Shown here one piece after another: positions 44,434 through 54,060 of a stretch of DNA of 64,000 nucleotides. The position numbers and the translations under genes are program-made. Position 1 is the first letter of the stretch. Every line of letters begins with the position of its first letter. The DNA is from Streptomyces melanogenes (GTDB lineage Bacteria > Actinomycetota > Actinomycetes > Streptomycetales > Streptomycetaceae), in assembly GCF_014649795.1 (NCBI RefSeq), contig NZ_BMTS01000002.1, positions 636,257 to 700,256 on the forward strand, given 5' to 3'. The notes beneath the pieces were generated by a model, which made no database searches, was not told the DNA's origin, and saw only the letters and a program-made list of their open reading frames with translations.

Positions 44434-47400
44434 ATGTCCGTGCACAGCCAGTCGACGGCCCCGTACTCCGAGGCCGCGACCCCCGAGTTCCCCAGACACG
44501 TCGTCACCGCCGTGCTCGTCTCGCACGACGGCGCGCGCTGGCTGCCCGACGCCCTCGCCGGCCTGCTCGGCCAGGAACGCCCCGTACAGAGCGCGTACGC
44601 GGCCGACACCGGCAGCGCCGACGACTCCGCCCGCCTGGTCACCGAGGCCCTCGGCGACGAGCGCGTCCTGCACCTCGCCCGCCGCACCGGCTTCGGCGCC
44701 GCCGTCGACGAGGCCGTCCGCGCCGCGCCGGTGCTCGGCCCGGAGGAACTGCCGTATCTGAAGCGCCCCAGCGGCTGGGACCCCGTCTCGCGCAGCTGGC
44801 GTGACGACACCTACGACCTGCCCGACCTGCCGCACGGCGAGCCCGTCCAGTGGCTCTGGCTGCTGCACGACGACTGCGCCCCCGAGCCCGACGCCCTCGC
44901 CGAACTGCTGCGCGTCGCCGACTCCGACGCCTACGCCGCGATCGTCGGCCCCAAGCTCCGCGGCTGGTACGACCGCAAGCAGCTGCTCGAAGTGGGCGTC
45001 TCCATCGCCCGCAGCGGCCGCCGCTGGACCGGCCTGGACCGCCGCGAGCAGGACCAGGGCCAGCACGACCAGGTCCGCCCGGTCCTGTCGGTGTCCTCCG
45101 CCGGCATGCTGATCCGCCGCGACGTGTGGGAGGAGCTCGGCGGCTTCGACCGTCGGCTGCCGCTGATGCGCGACGACGTCGACCTGTGCTGGCGCGCGCA
45201 CGCCGCCGGGCACTCCGTCCTCGTCGCCCCCGAAGCCGTCGTACGGCACGCCGAGGCCGCCGCCCGCGAGCGCCGCACCGTCGACTGCGCGGGCCGCTCC
45301 GCCGTCGACCCGCACCGGGTCGACAAGGCGGGTGCCGTCTACACGATGCTCGTCAACTCGCGCCCCGCCGCACTGCCCTACGTCTTCCTGCGCATCGTCG
45401 TCGGCACCGTGCTGCGCACCCTCGCCTACCTGCTGGGCAAGGCGCCCGGCCAGGCCGTCGACGAGATCATGGGTCTGTCCGCGACCCTGCTGCGGCCCGG
45501 CCGGATCCTCGCCGGACGCCGCAGGCGCGGCAAGAGCGGCGTGGAGGCGAGCGAGCTGCGGCCGCTCTTCCCGCCGCCCGGCGCCACCGTCCGCGCCACC
45601 GTCGAGCAGGTCGCCTCCAGCCTCGGCGCGGGGACCGAGGACACCGGCGGCTCCCGGCACGGCGCCGTCGAGTCCGGCCCCGGCGGCGACGACGCCGACT
45701 TCCTGGAGATCGAGCAGTTCGCGCGGCTGAAGAAGATCGCCCGCAAGCCCGCGCCCGTCCTGTTCGCCCTGCTCCTGGTGATCTCGCTGGCCGCCTGCCG
45801 CGAACTCCTCGGCGGCGGCGCCCTGTCCGGCGGCGCCCTGCTGCCCGCGCCCTCGGGCGTCGGCGACCTGTGGGGCCGCTACGCGGACGCCTGGCACCCC
45901 GTCGGCACCGGCGGCACCCAGACCGCCCCGCCCTACCTCGCGGCCATCGCCGCCCTCTCCGCCCTCTGCTTCGGCTCCACCGGCTTCGCCCTCACCCTCC
46001 TCCTGGTCTGCTCGGTCCCGCTGGCCGGACTCACCGCCTACTTCGCCTCGCGCCCGCTCGTCGAGTCGCGCCTGCTGCGCGCCTGGGCGGCCGTCGCCTA
46101 CGCCTTCCTGCCCGCGGCCACCGGCGCCCTCGCCACCGGCCGCCTGGGCACCGCCGTCCTCGCCGTGCTCCTGCCGCTGATCGCCCGCGCGGGCATCACC
46201 GCCGCCGGTTTCCGCGGCGAGGGCCGCGGCAGCTGGCGCGCCACCTGGACGTACGCGCTGCTGCTCACCGTCGCCATGGCGTTCACCCCCGTCGTCTGGC
46301 CCCTCGCCGTGCTCCTCGGAGCCGTCGTCCTGGTGCTGCGCCGCGACGACATCACCGCCCACGGACTGCGCTTCCTCGCCGCCGTCGGCACCCCCCTCCT
46401 GATCCTCGCCCCCTGGTCGCTGACCCTGCTCACCGGCCCGTCCGGCTTCTTCCGCGAGGCCGGTCTGGAGTACGGCAAGGGCTCGGCCTCCGCACTCGAC
46501 CTGCTCGGCGCCGACCCCGGCGGCCCCAAGACGGTCGGCGGACTGCTCCTGGTCGGCTTCGTGCTGGCTGCGCTCGCCGCACTGCTGCGCGGCGAGCGGG
46601 AGTTCGCGATCCGCACCGCCTGGGCCGTCGCCCTCACCGGCTTCCTCTTCGCCGCCCTCTCCAACAACAAGGGCTGGGCGGGCCCGGCCACCCTCGTCTA
46701 CGGCCTCGCCCTGATCGCCGCCACCGTCCTCGGCGCCGAAGGCGCCAAGGAGCGCGTCGCCGCCCACGGCTTCGGCTGGCGCCAGCCGGTCGCCGCGCTG
46801 ATCGCCCTGGCCGCCGCGGCCGCTCCGCTGATCGCGGCGGGCGGCTGGATGCTGAGCGGCGCCGACGGCCCGCTGGAGCGCCGCGACCCGGTCCAGGTGC
46901 CCGCGTTCGTCGCGGAGGAGAGCGGCACCCGCGACCAGGCCCGCACCCTCGTCCTGGACGGCACCTCGGCCGCCAAGGTCTCCTACACCCTGGTCCGCGG
47001 CTCCGGCGGCCGCCTCGGCGACGCCGAACTCGCCGCCTCCGGCGGCAGCGACCCGCGCCTGGACAAGGTCGTCGCCAACCTGGTCGCCGGCTCCGGCGCC
47101 GACCAGTCCTCCCAGCTCAGCGGCTTCGCCGTGCGCTACGTACTGGTACGCGACGGAGCGCCCCGCGCCTTCGGCCGGGTCCTGGACACCACCCCCGGCC
47201 TCAGCAGGCTGAGCCAGCTCGACGGCAGCGCCCTGTGGCGCGTCGACCGGCAGGTCGCCCGCGCCGTCATCGTGCCGCCCGCTGCCCCCGCGGGCGCCCA
47301 GTCGGGCGCCGAGCCGGTGGCCGTCGCCGCCGACCAGGTCGACGTCCACACCAAGATCCCGGCCGGTCCGGTGGACCGCGTCCTGCGGCTCGCCGACCGG

Positions 47401-48129
47401 GCCGCGCCCGGCTGGACCGCGACCCTCGACGGCAAGCCGCTGAAGAAGACCACCGTCGACGGCTGGGCCCAGGGCTTCCAACTCCCCGCCGACGGCGGCC
47501 GCCTGGACATCACCTACGACGCCCCCTTCACCCACACCGCGTGGATCTGGGCCCAGTCACTGCTCGCCCTGGTGCTCGTCGTGCTCGCCCTGCCGGGCCG
47601 GCGCCGCCGGATCGACGACGACCTGCCCGAGGAGGAGCAGCCGGTGCTGCCCCCGGCCCGGGACGGCGAGGGCCGCCGGGCCCGCCGCCTGCGCGCCCAG
47701 GCGGAGGCCGAGGCGGCCGGCGCCGAGCCGTCCGCGGAGCCCGGGGACCCGGCCGGGCAGGACTTCCCGCCCCCGCCGGCCACCGCGCCCCCGGCCCCCG
47801 AGCACGACCCGTACGCCACCGCCCAGTACGCCGAGGTGCCCCAGCAGCAGTCCTACGGACAGTGGGACCAGTCGGCGTACACCAACGCCGAGTACCCGCA
47901 GCAGCAGTACGACCCGTACCAGCAGCAGTACCAGCAGTACGACCCGTACCAACAGCAGCAGTACCCGCCGCAGGAGCCCGCGTACGACCCCTACGGCTAT
48001 GGCTACGGCGGGGAGCCGGGCGCCCCGGACCAGGGGCAGGGCGCGGACGGCCGCATCCCCGGCCAGAGCCATGACGGCCAGGGCCACGACACCGAGCAGC
48101 CGCACCGCCCCGACGGGAGCCACCAGTGA
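44434..48129 (+). CDS. Very large membrane glycosyltransferase (GT2) with Tyr/Gln-rich tail
   Basis: 1231 residues. N-terminal family 2 glycosyltransferase domain (about 20-310: VVTAVLVSHDGARWL, LLHDDCAPEPDALAELL, MRDDVDLCWRAHAAGHS), many membrane helices (about 440-880), an extracellular C-terminal domain (about 880-1030), a final helix near 1035-1055 and a cytoplasmic tail rich in Pro, Gln and Tyr (YDPYQQQYQQYDPYQQQQ). The layout recalls actinobacterial integral-membrane glycosyltransferases that extend wall or envelope glycans. ATG 44434; GTGA overlap with the next gene shows coupling. Polymer and sugar unknown. Confidence 0.85.
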   Translation: MSVHSQSTAPYSEAATPEFPRHVVTAVLVSHDGARWLPDALAGLLGQERPVQSAYAADTGSADDSARLVTEALGDERVLHLARRTGFGAAVDEAVRAAPVLGPEELPYLKRPSGWDPVSRSWRDDTYDLPDLPHGEPVQWLWLLHDDCAPEPDALAELLRVADSDAYAAIVGPKLRGWYDRKQLLEVGVSIARSGRRWTGLDRREQDQGQHDQVRPVLSVSSAGMLIRRDVWEELGGFDRRLPLMRDDVDLCWRAHAAGHSVLVAPEAVVRHAEAAARERRTVDCAGRSAVDPHRVDKAGAVYTMLVNSRPAALPYVFLRIVVGTVLRTLAYLLGKAPGQAVDEIMGLSATLLRPGRILAGRRRRGKSGVEASELRPLFPPPGATVRATVEQVASSLGAGTEDTGGSRHGAVESGPGGDDADFLEIEQFARLKKIARKPAPVLFALLLVISLAACRELLGGGALSGGALLPAPSGVGDLWGRYADAWHPVGTGGTQTAPPYLAAIAALSALCFGSTGFALTLLLVCSVPLAGLTAYFASRPLVESRLLRAWAAVAYAFLPAATGALATGRLGTAVLAVLLPLIARAGITAAGFRGEGRGSWRATWTYALLLTVAMAFTPVVWPLAVLLGAVVLVLRRDDITAHGLRFLAAVGTPLLILAPWSLTLLTGPSGFFREAGLEYGKGSASALDLLGADPGGPKTVGGLLLVGFVLAALAALLRGEREFAIRTAWAVALTGFLFAALSNNKGWAGPATLVYGLALIAATVLGAEGAKERVAAHGFGWRQPVAALIALAAAAAPLIAAGGWMLSGADGPLERRDPVQVPAFVAEESGTRDQARTLVLDGTSAAKVSYTLVRGSGGRLGDAELAASGGSDPRLDKVVANLVAGSGADQSSQLSGFAVRYVLVRDGAPRAFGRVLDTTPGLSRLSQLDGSALWRVDRQVARAVIVPPAAPAGAQSGAEPVAVAADQVDVHTKIPAGPVDRVLRLADRAAPGWTATLDGKPLKKTTVDGWAQGFQLPADGGRLDITYDAPFTHTAWIWAQSLLALVLVVLALPGRRRRIDDDLPEEEQPVLPPARDGEGRRARRLRAQAEAEAAGAEPSAEPGDPAGQDFPPPPATAPPAPEHDPYATAQYAEVPQQQSYGQWDQSAYTNAEYPQQQYDPYQQQYQQYDPYQQQQYPPQEPAYDPYGYGYGGEPGAPDQGQGADGRIPGQSHDGQGHDTEQPHRPDGSHQ

Positions 48130-49694
48130 ACCGCAGCACCCTCTCCCTGATCGCGGCCGCCGTCGCCCTCGCCGCCGTCACCGGCTTCGCGGCGGTCACC
48201 GCGCCGGGCGGCGACTCGGCGAAGGCCGACGCGAAGGGGCCGGCACGGCTGCCCGTGGAGCGCTCCAGCCTGCTGTGCCCGGCGCCCAGCCTGTCCGACC
48301 TGGCGGAGACCACGTACACCGCGTACACCCCGAAGGGCGGTGACGCGGGCGCCAAGGCGGGCGCGGCCGGCAGCGCCGTGCTGAAGCCCGCCGTCACCCC
48401 GCTCACCGACGGCACCCCCGCCAAGTCCACCGACAAGTCGGACAAGGACAAGAAGGGCAAGAAGGGGAAGACCCCCGAGAAGCCCGACCCCAACAAGGCG
48501 GTCATCACCCTCAAGGAGCCCGGCAAGCCCGCGTCGGCCACGGCGGACGGCTCCGACGCACCCGCGCTCGCCGGGTCCGCCGACGGCCCGCTGGCGCCCG
48601 GCTGGGCGGCGCAGCAGACCACGGTGGTCTCGGCGGGCGACTCGCGCGCGGTGCTCGGCACCCGCTGCACCGAACCCGACACCGACTTCTGGTTCCCCGG
48701 CGCCTCCACCGCCAAGACCCGTCAGGACTACGTCCATCTGACGAACCCCGACGACACCGCGGCGGTCGCCGACATCGAGCTGTTCGGCAAGGACGGCGCC
48801 ATCAAGTCGGAGGTGGGGGAGGGCATTACGGTCCCCGCGAAATCCAGCGTCCCTGTTCTGTTGTCAACGTTGACCTCGGCGGCGACCGATGACCTGACCG
48901 TTCACGTCACGACCCGCTCCGGACGGGTCGGGGCGGTCGTGCAGGCATCGGACGCGAAGGCGGGCGCGGACTGGCTGGCCGCGTCGGCCGACCCGGCGGC
49001 GAGCCAGGTCATCCCGGGCATCCCGGGCGACGCCACCGACGTACGCCTCGTGGTGTATGCCAAGGGCGCCGACGACGCCGATCTCAAGGTGCGCCTCGCC
49101 GGTGCGAGCGGCAGCTTCACCCCTGCTGGTCTGGACACCGTCCACGTGAAGTCGGGGATGACGGCGTCCTTCGATCTGAAGAACGTTACGAGGGGTGAGG
49201 CGGGTTCCCTGTTGCTCGCCCCGACTTCGGATGGCGGAAAAACGCCCATCGTGGCGGCGCTGCGCGTAGTGCGCGGCACGGGTGACAAGCAGGAGACCGC
49301 ATACATTCCGGCCACCGCGGCGGTCGGTGACCGGTCCACGGCCGCCGACAACCGGGCCAAGGGCTCGACGCTGGCGTTCACCGCGCCGACCGCCGCCGCG
49401 ACGGTCAAGGTCACCGCGTCGCCCGGCACCGAGGGCGGCGAGCCGCAGACCAAGACGTACACCGTGAAGGCGGGCACCACGCTGGCGGTGGAGCCGCCCA
49501 TCCCGTCCGGGCTCAAGGGCTCGTACGCGCTGACGGTCGAGACCCAGCCGGGCAGCGGCCCCCTCTACGCCTCCCGGACTTTGGCGCTGCCGCAGGACGG
49601 CATCCCGATGTTCACCGTGCAGACGCTCCCCGACGACAAGGGGACGGTGGCGGTCCCGGCGGCGCAGCAGGACCTGTCGGTACTGGACGACTGA
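48126..49694 (+). CDS. Exported DUF5719-like protein
   Basis: 522 residues starting at a GTG that overlaps the glycosyltransferase stop. One N-terminal membrane helix or uncleaved signal (LSLIAAAVALAAVTGFAAV), a Lys/Ala/Asp-rich linker with a basic cluster (residues about 95-125), then a beta-rich extracellular region with DTDFWFPGAST, VHLTNPDDTAAVADIELFG and repeated strand patterns. This matches actinobacterial DUF5719 proteins, which are often coded after such a glycosyltransferase. Coupling suggests it is an accessory subunit on the outer face of the membrane. Molecular function unknown. Confidence 0.78.
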   Translation: MNRSTLSLIAAAVALAAVTGFAAVTAPGGDSAKADAKGPARLPVERSSLLCPAPSLSDLAETTYTAYTPKGGDAGAKAGAAGSAVLKPAVTPLTDGTPAKSTDKSDKDKKGKKGKTPEKPDPNKAVITLKEPGKPASATADGSDAPALAGSADGPLAPGWAAQQTTVVSAGDSRAVLGTRCTEPDTDFWFPGASTAKTRQDYVHLTNPDDTAAVADIELFGKDGAIKSEVGEGITVPAKSSVPVLLSTLTSAATDDLTVHVTTRSGRVGAVVQASDAKAGADWLAASADPAASQVIPGIPGDATDVRLVVYAKGADDADLKVRLAGASGSFTPAGLDTVHVKSGMTASFDLKNVTRGEAGSLLLAPTSDGGKTPIVAALRVVRGTGDKQETAYIPATAAVGDRSTAADNRAKGSTLAFTAPTAAATVKVTASPGTEGGEPQTKTYTVKAGTTLAVEPPIPSGLKGSYALTVETQPGSGPLYASRTLALPQDGIPMFTVQTLPDDKGTVAVPAAQQDLSVLDD

Positions 49695-49757
49695 GAACGG
49701 ATCAGGTTCGGTCCGATCAGGTTCGGTCCTGTCCGTATCAGCCCTGTTCAGCCCTGT

Positions 49758-50231
49758 TCAGTCCTGCCCGTAGCGGGGATCGACCGACTCCGGTGCGAGG
49801 CCGAGGAGTTCGGCGACCTGCTCGACCACGACCTCGTGGACGAGCAGGGCCCGCTCGTCCCGGCTCTTGGTGCGGATCTCGACGGGCCGCCGGTAGACGA
49901 CGATCCGCGCGGGCGAGCCCTTGGAGGCGGGCAGCGCGCGCCCCAGCGGCACGGCCTCGTCGCTCCACCCGTCCTCGTCGGACTCGGGCAGCGGCACGTC
50001 CGAGACGAGGAAGTCGACGTCGGCCAGCTGCGGCCAGCGCCGCTCCAGCCGCTCCACCGAGTCCCGCACCAGATCGCGGAAGCTCTCCGCGCGGCTCGCC
50101 GAGAGCGGCACCTGGGGCGGCGCCACTGGTCCGCGCATGCCCCTGCCGTGCCGGTCGCGGCGGCGCGGCCGCGGGCCGGTCGGTACGGAGTCGGGGCCGG
50201 TGCCGATGCCGGAACTGGAACTGTCCATCAC
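49758..50231 (-). CDS. Metallopeptidase-family protein with a degenerate zinc motif
   Basis: 157 residues from GTG 50231 (directly followed by ATG). Basic N-terminus (RPRRRDRHGRG), then a zincin-like domain of the actinobacterial metallopeptidase family. The helix that should carry HExxH reads LVHEVVVEQVAELLG: His132 and Glu133 are kept, but the second histidine position is Val136, with Glu137 next. Catalysis is therefore doubtful unless Glu137 substitutes. TACGCT lies 6 nt upstream on the minus strand, consistent with a leaderless transcript. Divergent from the DUF3499 gene and convergent with the DUF5719 gene. Confidence 0.8.
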   Translation of the reverse strand: MMDSSSSGIGTGPDSVPTGPRPRRRDRHGRGMRGPVAPPQVPLSASRAESFRDLVRDSVERLERRWPQLADVDFLVSDVPLPESDEDGWSDEAVPLGRALPASKGSPARIVVYRRPVEIRTKSRDERALLVHEVVVEQVAELLGLAPESVDPRYGQD

Positions 50232-50549
50232 TGACGCAGCGTAGCCCTCCGGAGCGCCGCGCGATCGCGGCGGCGGCCCGTTCCGCGGCATGTCGCGGGA
50301 TGACCGTTTCCCTCTCGCTTGAGAGCGATTACCGGCCCATACGAGACAGTGGTTTTTGCGACGTTTGACCGGAAGATTCTCAAGTACGGAACGTGAACAG
50401 CCCCGTCACGGACCGTGCGGCCCTCTTCCCGTGCAGGTCAGCCCAGTTGCTCACGGGGCCGCTGTGCCCGAGCTCACACCGCGACACGGTGGAGTGACCC
50501 GGTGGAGAGTCGTCGCGGCCCGCTCAAGAGTGCGGTACCGTCCAACGTC
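50232..50549. other. Divergent intergenic region with two leaderless-type -10 elements
   Basis: 318 nt. TACGCT (minus strand, 50243-50238) serves the metallopeptidase-like gene and TACCGT (plus strand, 50536-50541) the DUF3499 gene, 6 and 8 nt from their starts. Nothing else is supportable here. Confidence 0.55.
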
Positions 50550-50921
50550 GTGAGCCCTGTACGTCGCTGTTCGCGCACTGCGTGCGGCCGCCCTGCCGTC
50601 GCGACACTGACGTACGTCTACGCGGACTCGACCGCAGTCCTCGGCCCGCTCGCCACCTACGCCGAGCCCCACTGCTACGACCTGTGCGCCGAGCACAGCG
50701 AGCGCCTCACCGCGCCCCGCGGCTGGGAGGTCGTCCGCCTCACCGACGCGTCCGCTCCGGGCCGCCCCAGCGGCGACGACCTGGAAGCGCTTGCCAACGC
50801 GGTACGGGAAGCGGCCCGCCCCCACGACCGCGCCGCCGAGGCCGGCGGCGCCCGCGCGGCCGACCCCATGGAGGTGGCCCGCCGAGGCCACCTCCGGGTA
50901 CTGCGCTCCCCGGAGCCCTGA
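50550..50921 (+). CDS. DUF3499 zinc-ribbon-like protein
   Basis: 123 residues from GTG 50550, 8 nt behind TACCGT. N-terminal cysteines in CSRTACGRPA and a second set in HCYDLCAEH suggest a small treble-clef or zinc ribbon. LTYVYADSTAVLGPL between them is typical of the actinobacterial DUF3499 family. Longer upstream frame is rejected because it runs through the promoter. Function unknown; possibly a nucleic-acid or protein binding adaptor. Confidence 0.82.
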   Translation: MSPVRRCSRTACGRPAVATLTYVYADSTAVLGPLATYAEPHCYDLCAEHSERLTAPRGWEVVRLTDASAPGRPSGDDLEALANAVREAARPHDRAAEAGGARAADPMEVARRGHLRVLRSPEP

Positions 50922-51088
50922 GGGACCGAGCGCTCCGGAACTCTTCACGAGCACCGCGCGCTCCACAGCCCCCGCGCCGTCCCCGGGCATCACGTTGTCC
51001 ACAGGCACCGCGGCCCCGACAGCCCCAGCCGGTAGCCTCGGTCCAGGGGGCCGCATGTCTCCGCAGGTGACTTCAGAAGGGTTGGGCC

Positions 51089-52450
51089 GTGGCTGCTGAT
51101 CTGTCGCAGATCGTGAAGGCGTACGACGTCCGCGGGGTGGTGCCGGATCAGTGGGACGAGTCCCTGGCAGAGCTGTTCGGGGCGGCATTCGTGCAGGTGG
51201 TGGGCGCCGACGCGATCGTGGTCGGGCACGACATGCGCCCCTCCTCGCCCGGCCTGTCGGCGGCGTTCGCGCGCGGCGCGGCCCGCCAGGGCGCGGACGT
51301 CACGCTGATCGGCCTGTGCTCCACGGACCAGCTGTACTACGCGTCGGGGAAGCTGAACATGCCCGGCGCCATGTTCACGGCGTCCCACAACCCGGCCCAG
51401 TACAACGGCATCAAGCTCTGTCGCGCGGGCGCCGCCCCGGTCGGCCAGGACACCGGCCTCGCCGACATCCGCGCCCTGGTCGAGGCCTGGTCGGAGTCGG
51501 GCGCTCCGGAAGCGGCGGCGACGATCGGCACGCTCGACGAGCAAGACACGCTCGCGGACTACGCCGCCCACCTCAAGTCCCTGGTCGACGTCTCCGGCAT
51601 CCGCCCCCTCAAGGTCGTCGTGGACGCGGGCAACGGGATGGGCGGCCACACCGTCCCCACCGTCTTCGACGGTCTGCCGCTGACGCTGGTGCCGATGTAC
51701 TTCGAGCTCGACGGCACCTTCCCCAACCACGAGGCCAACCCCCTCGACCCGGCCAACATCGTCGACCTCCAGGAGCGCGTCCGCGCCGAGGGCGCCGACC
51801 TGGGCATCGCCTTCGACGGCGACGCCGACCGCTGCTTCGTGGTGGACGAGCGCGGCGAGGGCGTCTCCCCGTCCGCCGTGACCGCACTGGTGGCGGCCCG
51901 TGAGCTGGCCAAGCACCCGGGCGGCACGGTCATCCACAACCTGATCACGTCCTGGTCGGTCCCGGAGGTCGTCCGCGAGAACGGCGGCACCCCCGTCCGC
52001 ACCCGGGTCGGCCACTCGTTCATCAAGGAGGAGATGGCGCGCTCGGGCGCGATCTTCGGCGGCGAGCACTCCGCGCACTACTACTTCAAGGACTTCTGGA
52101 ACGCCGACACCGGCATGCTGGCGGCCCTGCACGTCCTGGCCGCCCTGGGCACCCAGGGGGCCCCGCTCTCCCGTCTGCTGGCGGCGTACGACCGCTACGC
52201 GGGCTCGGGCGAGATCAACTCGACGGTGACCGACCAGACCGCCCGCACGGAGGCGGTCCGCGCGGCCTTCGCGACGCGGCAGGGCGTCACCATGGACGAG
52301 CTGGACGGCCTCACCGTCGCCACGGCCGACTGGTGGTTCAACCTGCGCCCCTCCAACACCGAGCCCCTCCTGCGGCTGAACGTCGAGGCGCGCGACGAAC
52401 CGACGATGGCGAAGCTGCGGGACGAGGTCCTGGCGCTGGTACGGGCGTAG
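51089..52450 (+). CDS. manB: Phosphomannomutase
   Basis: 453 residues, normal for alpha-D-phosphohexomutases. YDVRGVVPDQWD near the N-terminus, the phosphoserine loop MFTASHNPAQYNG, the metal loop FDGDADRCF, the sugar-binding GGEHSAHYYF (GEHS), and the phosphate-binding RPSNTEPLLRLN are all present. It interconverts mannose-6-phosphate and mannose-1-phosphate. GTG start behind AGAAGGG. Followed by the Trm112-like, SIS and manA genes on the same strand; the set is spaced rather than overlapping. Confidence 0.93.
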   Translation: MAADLSQIVKAYDVRGVVPDQWDESLAELFGAAFVQVVGADAIVVGHDMRPSSPGLSAAFARGAARQGADVTLIGLCSTDQLYYASGKLNMPGAMFTASHNPAQYNGIKLCRAGAAPVGQDTGLADIRALVEAWSESGAPEAAATIGTLDEQDTLADYAAHLKSLVDVSGIRPLKVVVDAGNGMGGHTVPTVFDGLPLTLVPMYFELDGTFPNHEANPLDPANIVDLQERVRAEGADLGIAFDGDADRCFVVDERGEGVSPSAVTALVAARELAKHPGGTVIHNLITSWSVPEVVRENGGTPVRTRVGHSFIKEEMARSGAIFGGEHSAHYYFKDFWNADTGMLAALHVLAALGTQGAPLSRLLAAYDRYAGSGEINSTVTDQTARTEAVRAAFATRQGVTMDELDGLTVATADWWFNLRPSNTEPLLRLNVEARDEPTMAKLRDEVLALVRA

Positions 52451-52637
52451 TCCCGCACCACACGGCCGGGGCCCGGCATCGGAGGCCCCGCGGACCGGTG
52501 CCGGGCGTCCGCCGCCACCGGTCCGGCCGTGCCACCCGGGAAGCCCGCACCGCACCCCGGCGGTAGGGTGACAAGGCCTGATCCAGGCACCCGATCCACG
52601 TACACGAAGACGACGAAGACGTTCCGGAAGGACCCCC

Positions 52638-52820
52638 ATGCCGCTCGAAGCCGGCCTCCTCGACATCCTCGCCTGCCCCGCGTGCCACGCCCCGCTCAAG
52701 GACGCCACGGCCGAGGAGACGCCCGAGCTGGTCTGCACCGGCGCGGACTGCGGCCTCGCGTACCCGGTCCGCGACGGCATCCCGGTGCTCCTCGTGGACG
52801 AGGCCCGCCGCCCGGCGTAA
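52638..52820 (+). CDS. Trm112-family small zinc protein
   Basis: 60 residues. LLDILACPACHAPL and LVCTGADCGLAYPVRDGIPVLL define a Trm112/YcaR-like fold with cysteines in CxxC and a second, wider pair. In eukaryotes and archaea the family activates methyltransferases; in bacteria the partner is unclear. ATG behind GGAAGGA. It lies between manB and the SIS gene, a conserved Streptomyces arrangement, suggesting coexpression with mannose metabolism. Confidence 0.88.
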   Translation: MPLEAGLLDILACPACHAPLKDATAEETPELVCTGADCGLAYPVRDGIPVLLVDEARRPA

Positions 52821-52917
52821 CCCCGCCCCGCGCGGACCCCGTCCCGCGGAGCCCGCCCGGCGCACAGCCGGGAACCCGAGTGACCCGGAACCCCGATCGC
52901 CCCGGAGGCCGCCGCAC

Positions 52918-54060
52918 ATGCTCGATGAGTCGCTGCTCGACGCGCCGGAAGCCCTGGCCCGCGCGGACCGCCGCGGTCTGCTGCGCGGAGCCGCCGAAGC
53001 CGGCGCCCGCGTCCGTACCGCCGCCCGGCACGCCGTCGAGGCGGGCATCGCGGAGCTGCAGCCCGAGGGCCGCCCCCGGGCCGTGCTCGTCGCGGGCCCC
53101 GGCACCGCGGCCGAGGGCGTGGCCGACCTGGTCACGGCGCTGGCCGGAGCCTCCGCGCCGGTCGCCCGGCTCGTCTCGACCGGGGTGGCCGCCGCGGCGG
53201 GCGCCCTGCGCTGGAACCTCCCAGGCTGGGCGGGCTCGGTCGACCTCCTGCTCATCACCACCACGGACGGCAGCGAGCCCGGCCTGGCGCTCCTGGCGGA
53301 GCAGGCCTACCGCCGGGGCTGCACGGTCGTGGCCGTCGCCCCGAAGGGCTCCCCGCTCTCCGAGGCCGTCGACGGGGTGCACGGCTTGGTGGTGCCGCTG
53401 GCGACGGCCCCGCACGAGCTGTACGAGGACGGGACGACCCCGGCCGCCTCCCCGAGCGCGCTGTGGGCGCTGTTCACCCCCATCCTGGCCCTGCTCGACC
53501 GGCTGGGCCTGATCGCCGCTCCTCCGGAGACGCTGGAGAAGATCGCCGACCGCCTCGACCGCACCGCGGAACGCTGCGGCCCGGCCATCGCCACCTACAG
53601 CAACCCGGCGAAGACCCTCGCGACGGAGCTCGCCGACTCGCTCCCCCTCGTCTGGACGGAGGGCGAGGGCGCCGCCCCGGCGGGCCGCCGCTTCGCGACC
53701 GTACTGGCCGAGCTCGCGGGCCGCCCCGCCCTCGCGGGCGAGCTGCCGGAGACGCTGGCGTCGCACGGCATCCTGCTCGCGGGCTCGCTCGGGGAAGGCG
53801 CCGACCCGGACGACTTCTTCCGCGACCGGGTGGACGAGCCCGCGGCGCTGCACGCCCGGGTCGTCCTGCTGCGCGACCGCCCGGCGGGCGGCCTCTCCGC
53901 CGCCCCGGCCGCGCGCGAACTCGCCCTGAGCCACGAGGCGCAGATCAGCGAACTGGAGCCGGAGGAGGGCACGGAGCTGGAGTGCCTGGCGGAACTCCTC
54001 GCCCTCACGGACTTCGCGACCGCCTACCTCGCCCTCGCATCGACGCCGCCCCCGACGTAG
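52918..54060 (+). CDS. SIS-domain protein, phosphosugar isomerase-like
   Basis: 380 residues. A Rossmann-type SIS domain is visible from about 60 to 180 (VLVAGPGTAAEGVADLV, VDLLLITTTDGSEPGLALL), with a second, weaker half (about 195-375) as in bifunctional phosphoglucose/phosphomannose isomerases. The placement between manB and manA fits a mannose-phosphate role. The usual Thr/Ser-rich phosphate loop of active isomerases is not clear, so a regulatory role is possible. ATG follows GGAGG at about 9 nt. Confidence 0.8.
   Translation: MLDESLLDAPEALARADRRGLLRGAAEAGARVRTAARHAVEAGIAELQPEGRPRAVLVAGPGTAAEGVADLVTALAGASAPVARLVSTGVAAAAGALRWNLPGWAGSVDLLLITTTDGSEPGLALLAEQAYRRGCTVVAVAPKGSPLSEAVDGVHGLVVPLATAPHELYEDGTTPAASPSALWALFTPILALLDRLGLIAAPPETLEKIADRLDRTAERCGPAIATYSNPAKTLATELADSLPLVWTEGEGAAPAGRRFATVLAELAGRPALAGELPETLASHGILLAGSLGEGADPDDFFRDRVDEPAALHARVVLLRDRPAGGLSAAPAARELALSHEAQISELEPEEGTELECLAELLALTDFATAYLALASTPPPT

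Noticed and set aside
44278..47535. Open frame of over 1000 codons on the minus strand opposite the giant glycosyltransferase
   Set aside because: High-GC antisense shadow: Gly/Ala/Gln/Asp-rich low-complexity translation, no domain, while the plus strand encodes a clear glycosyltransferase.
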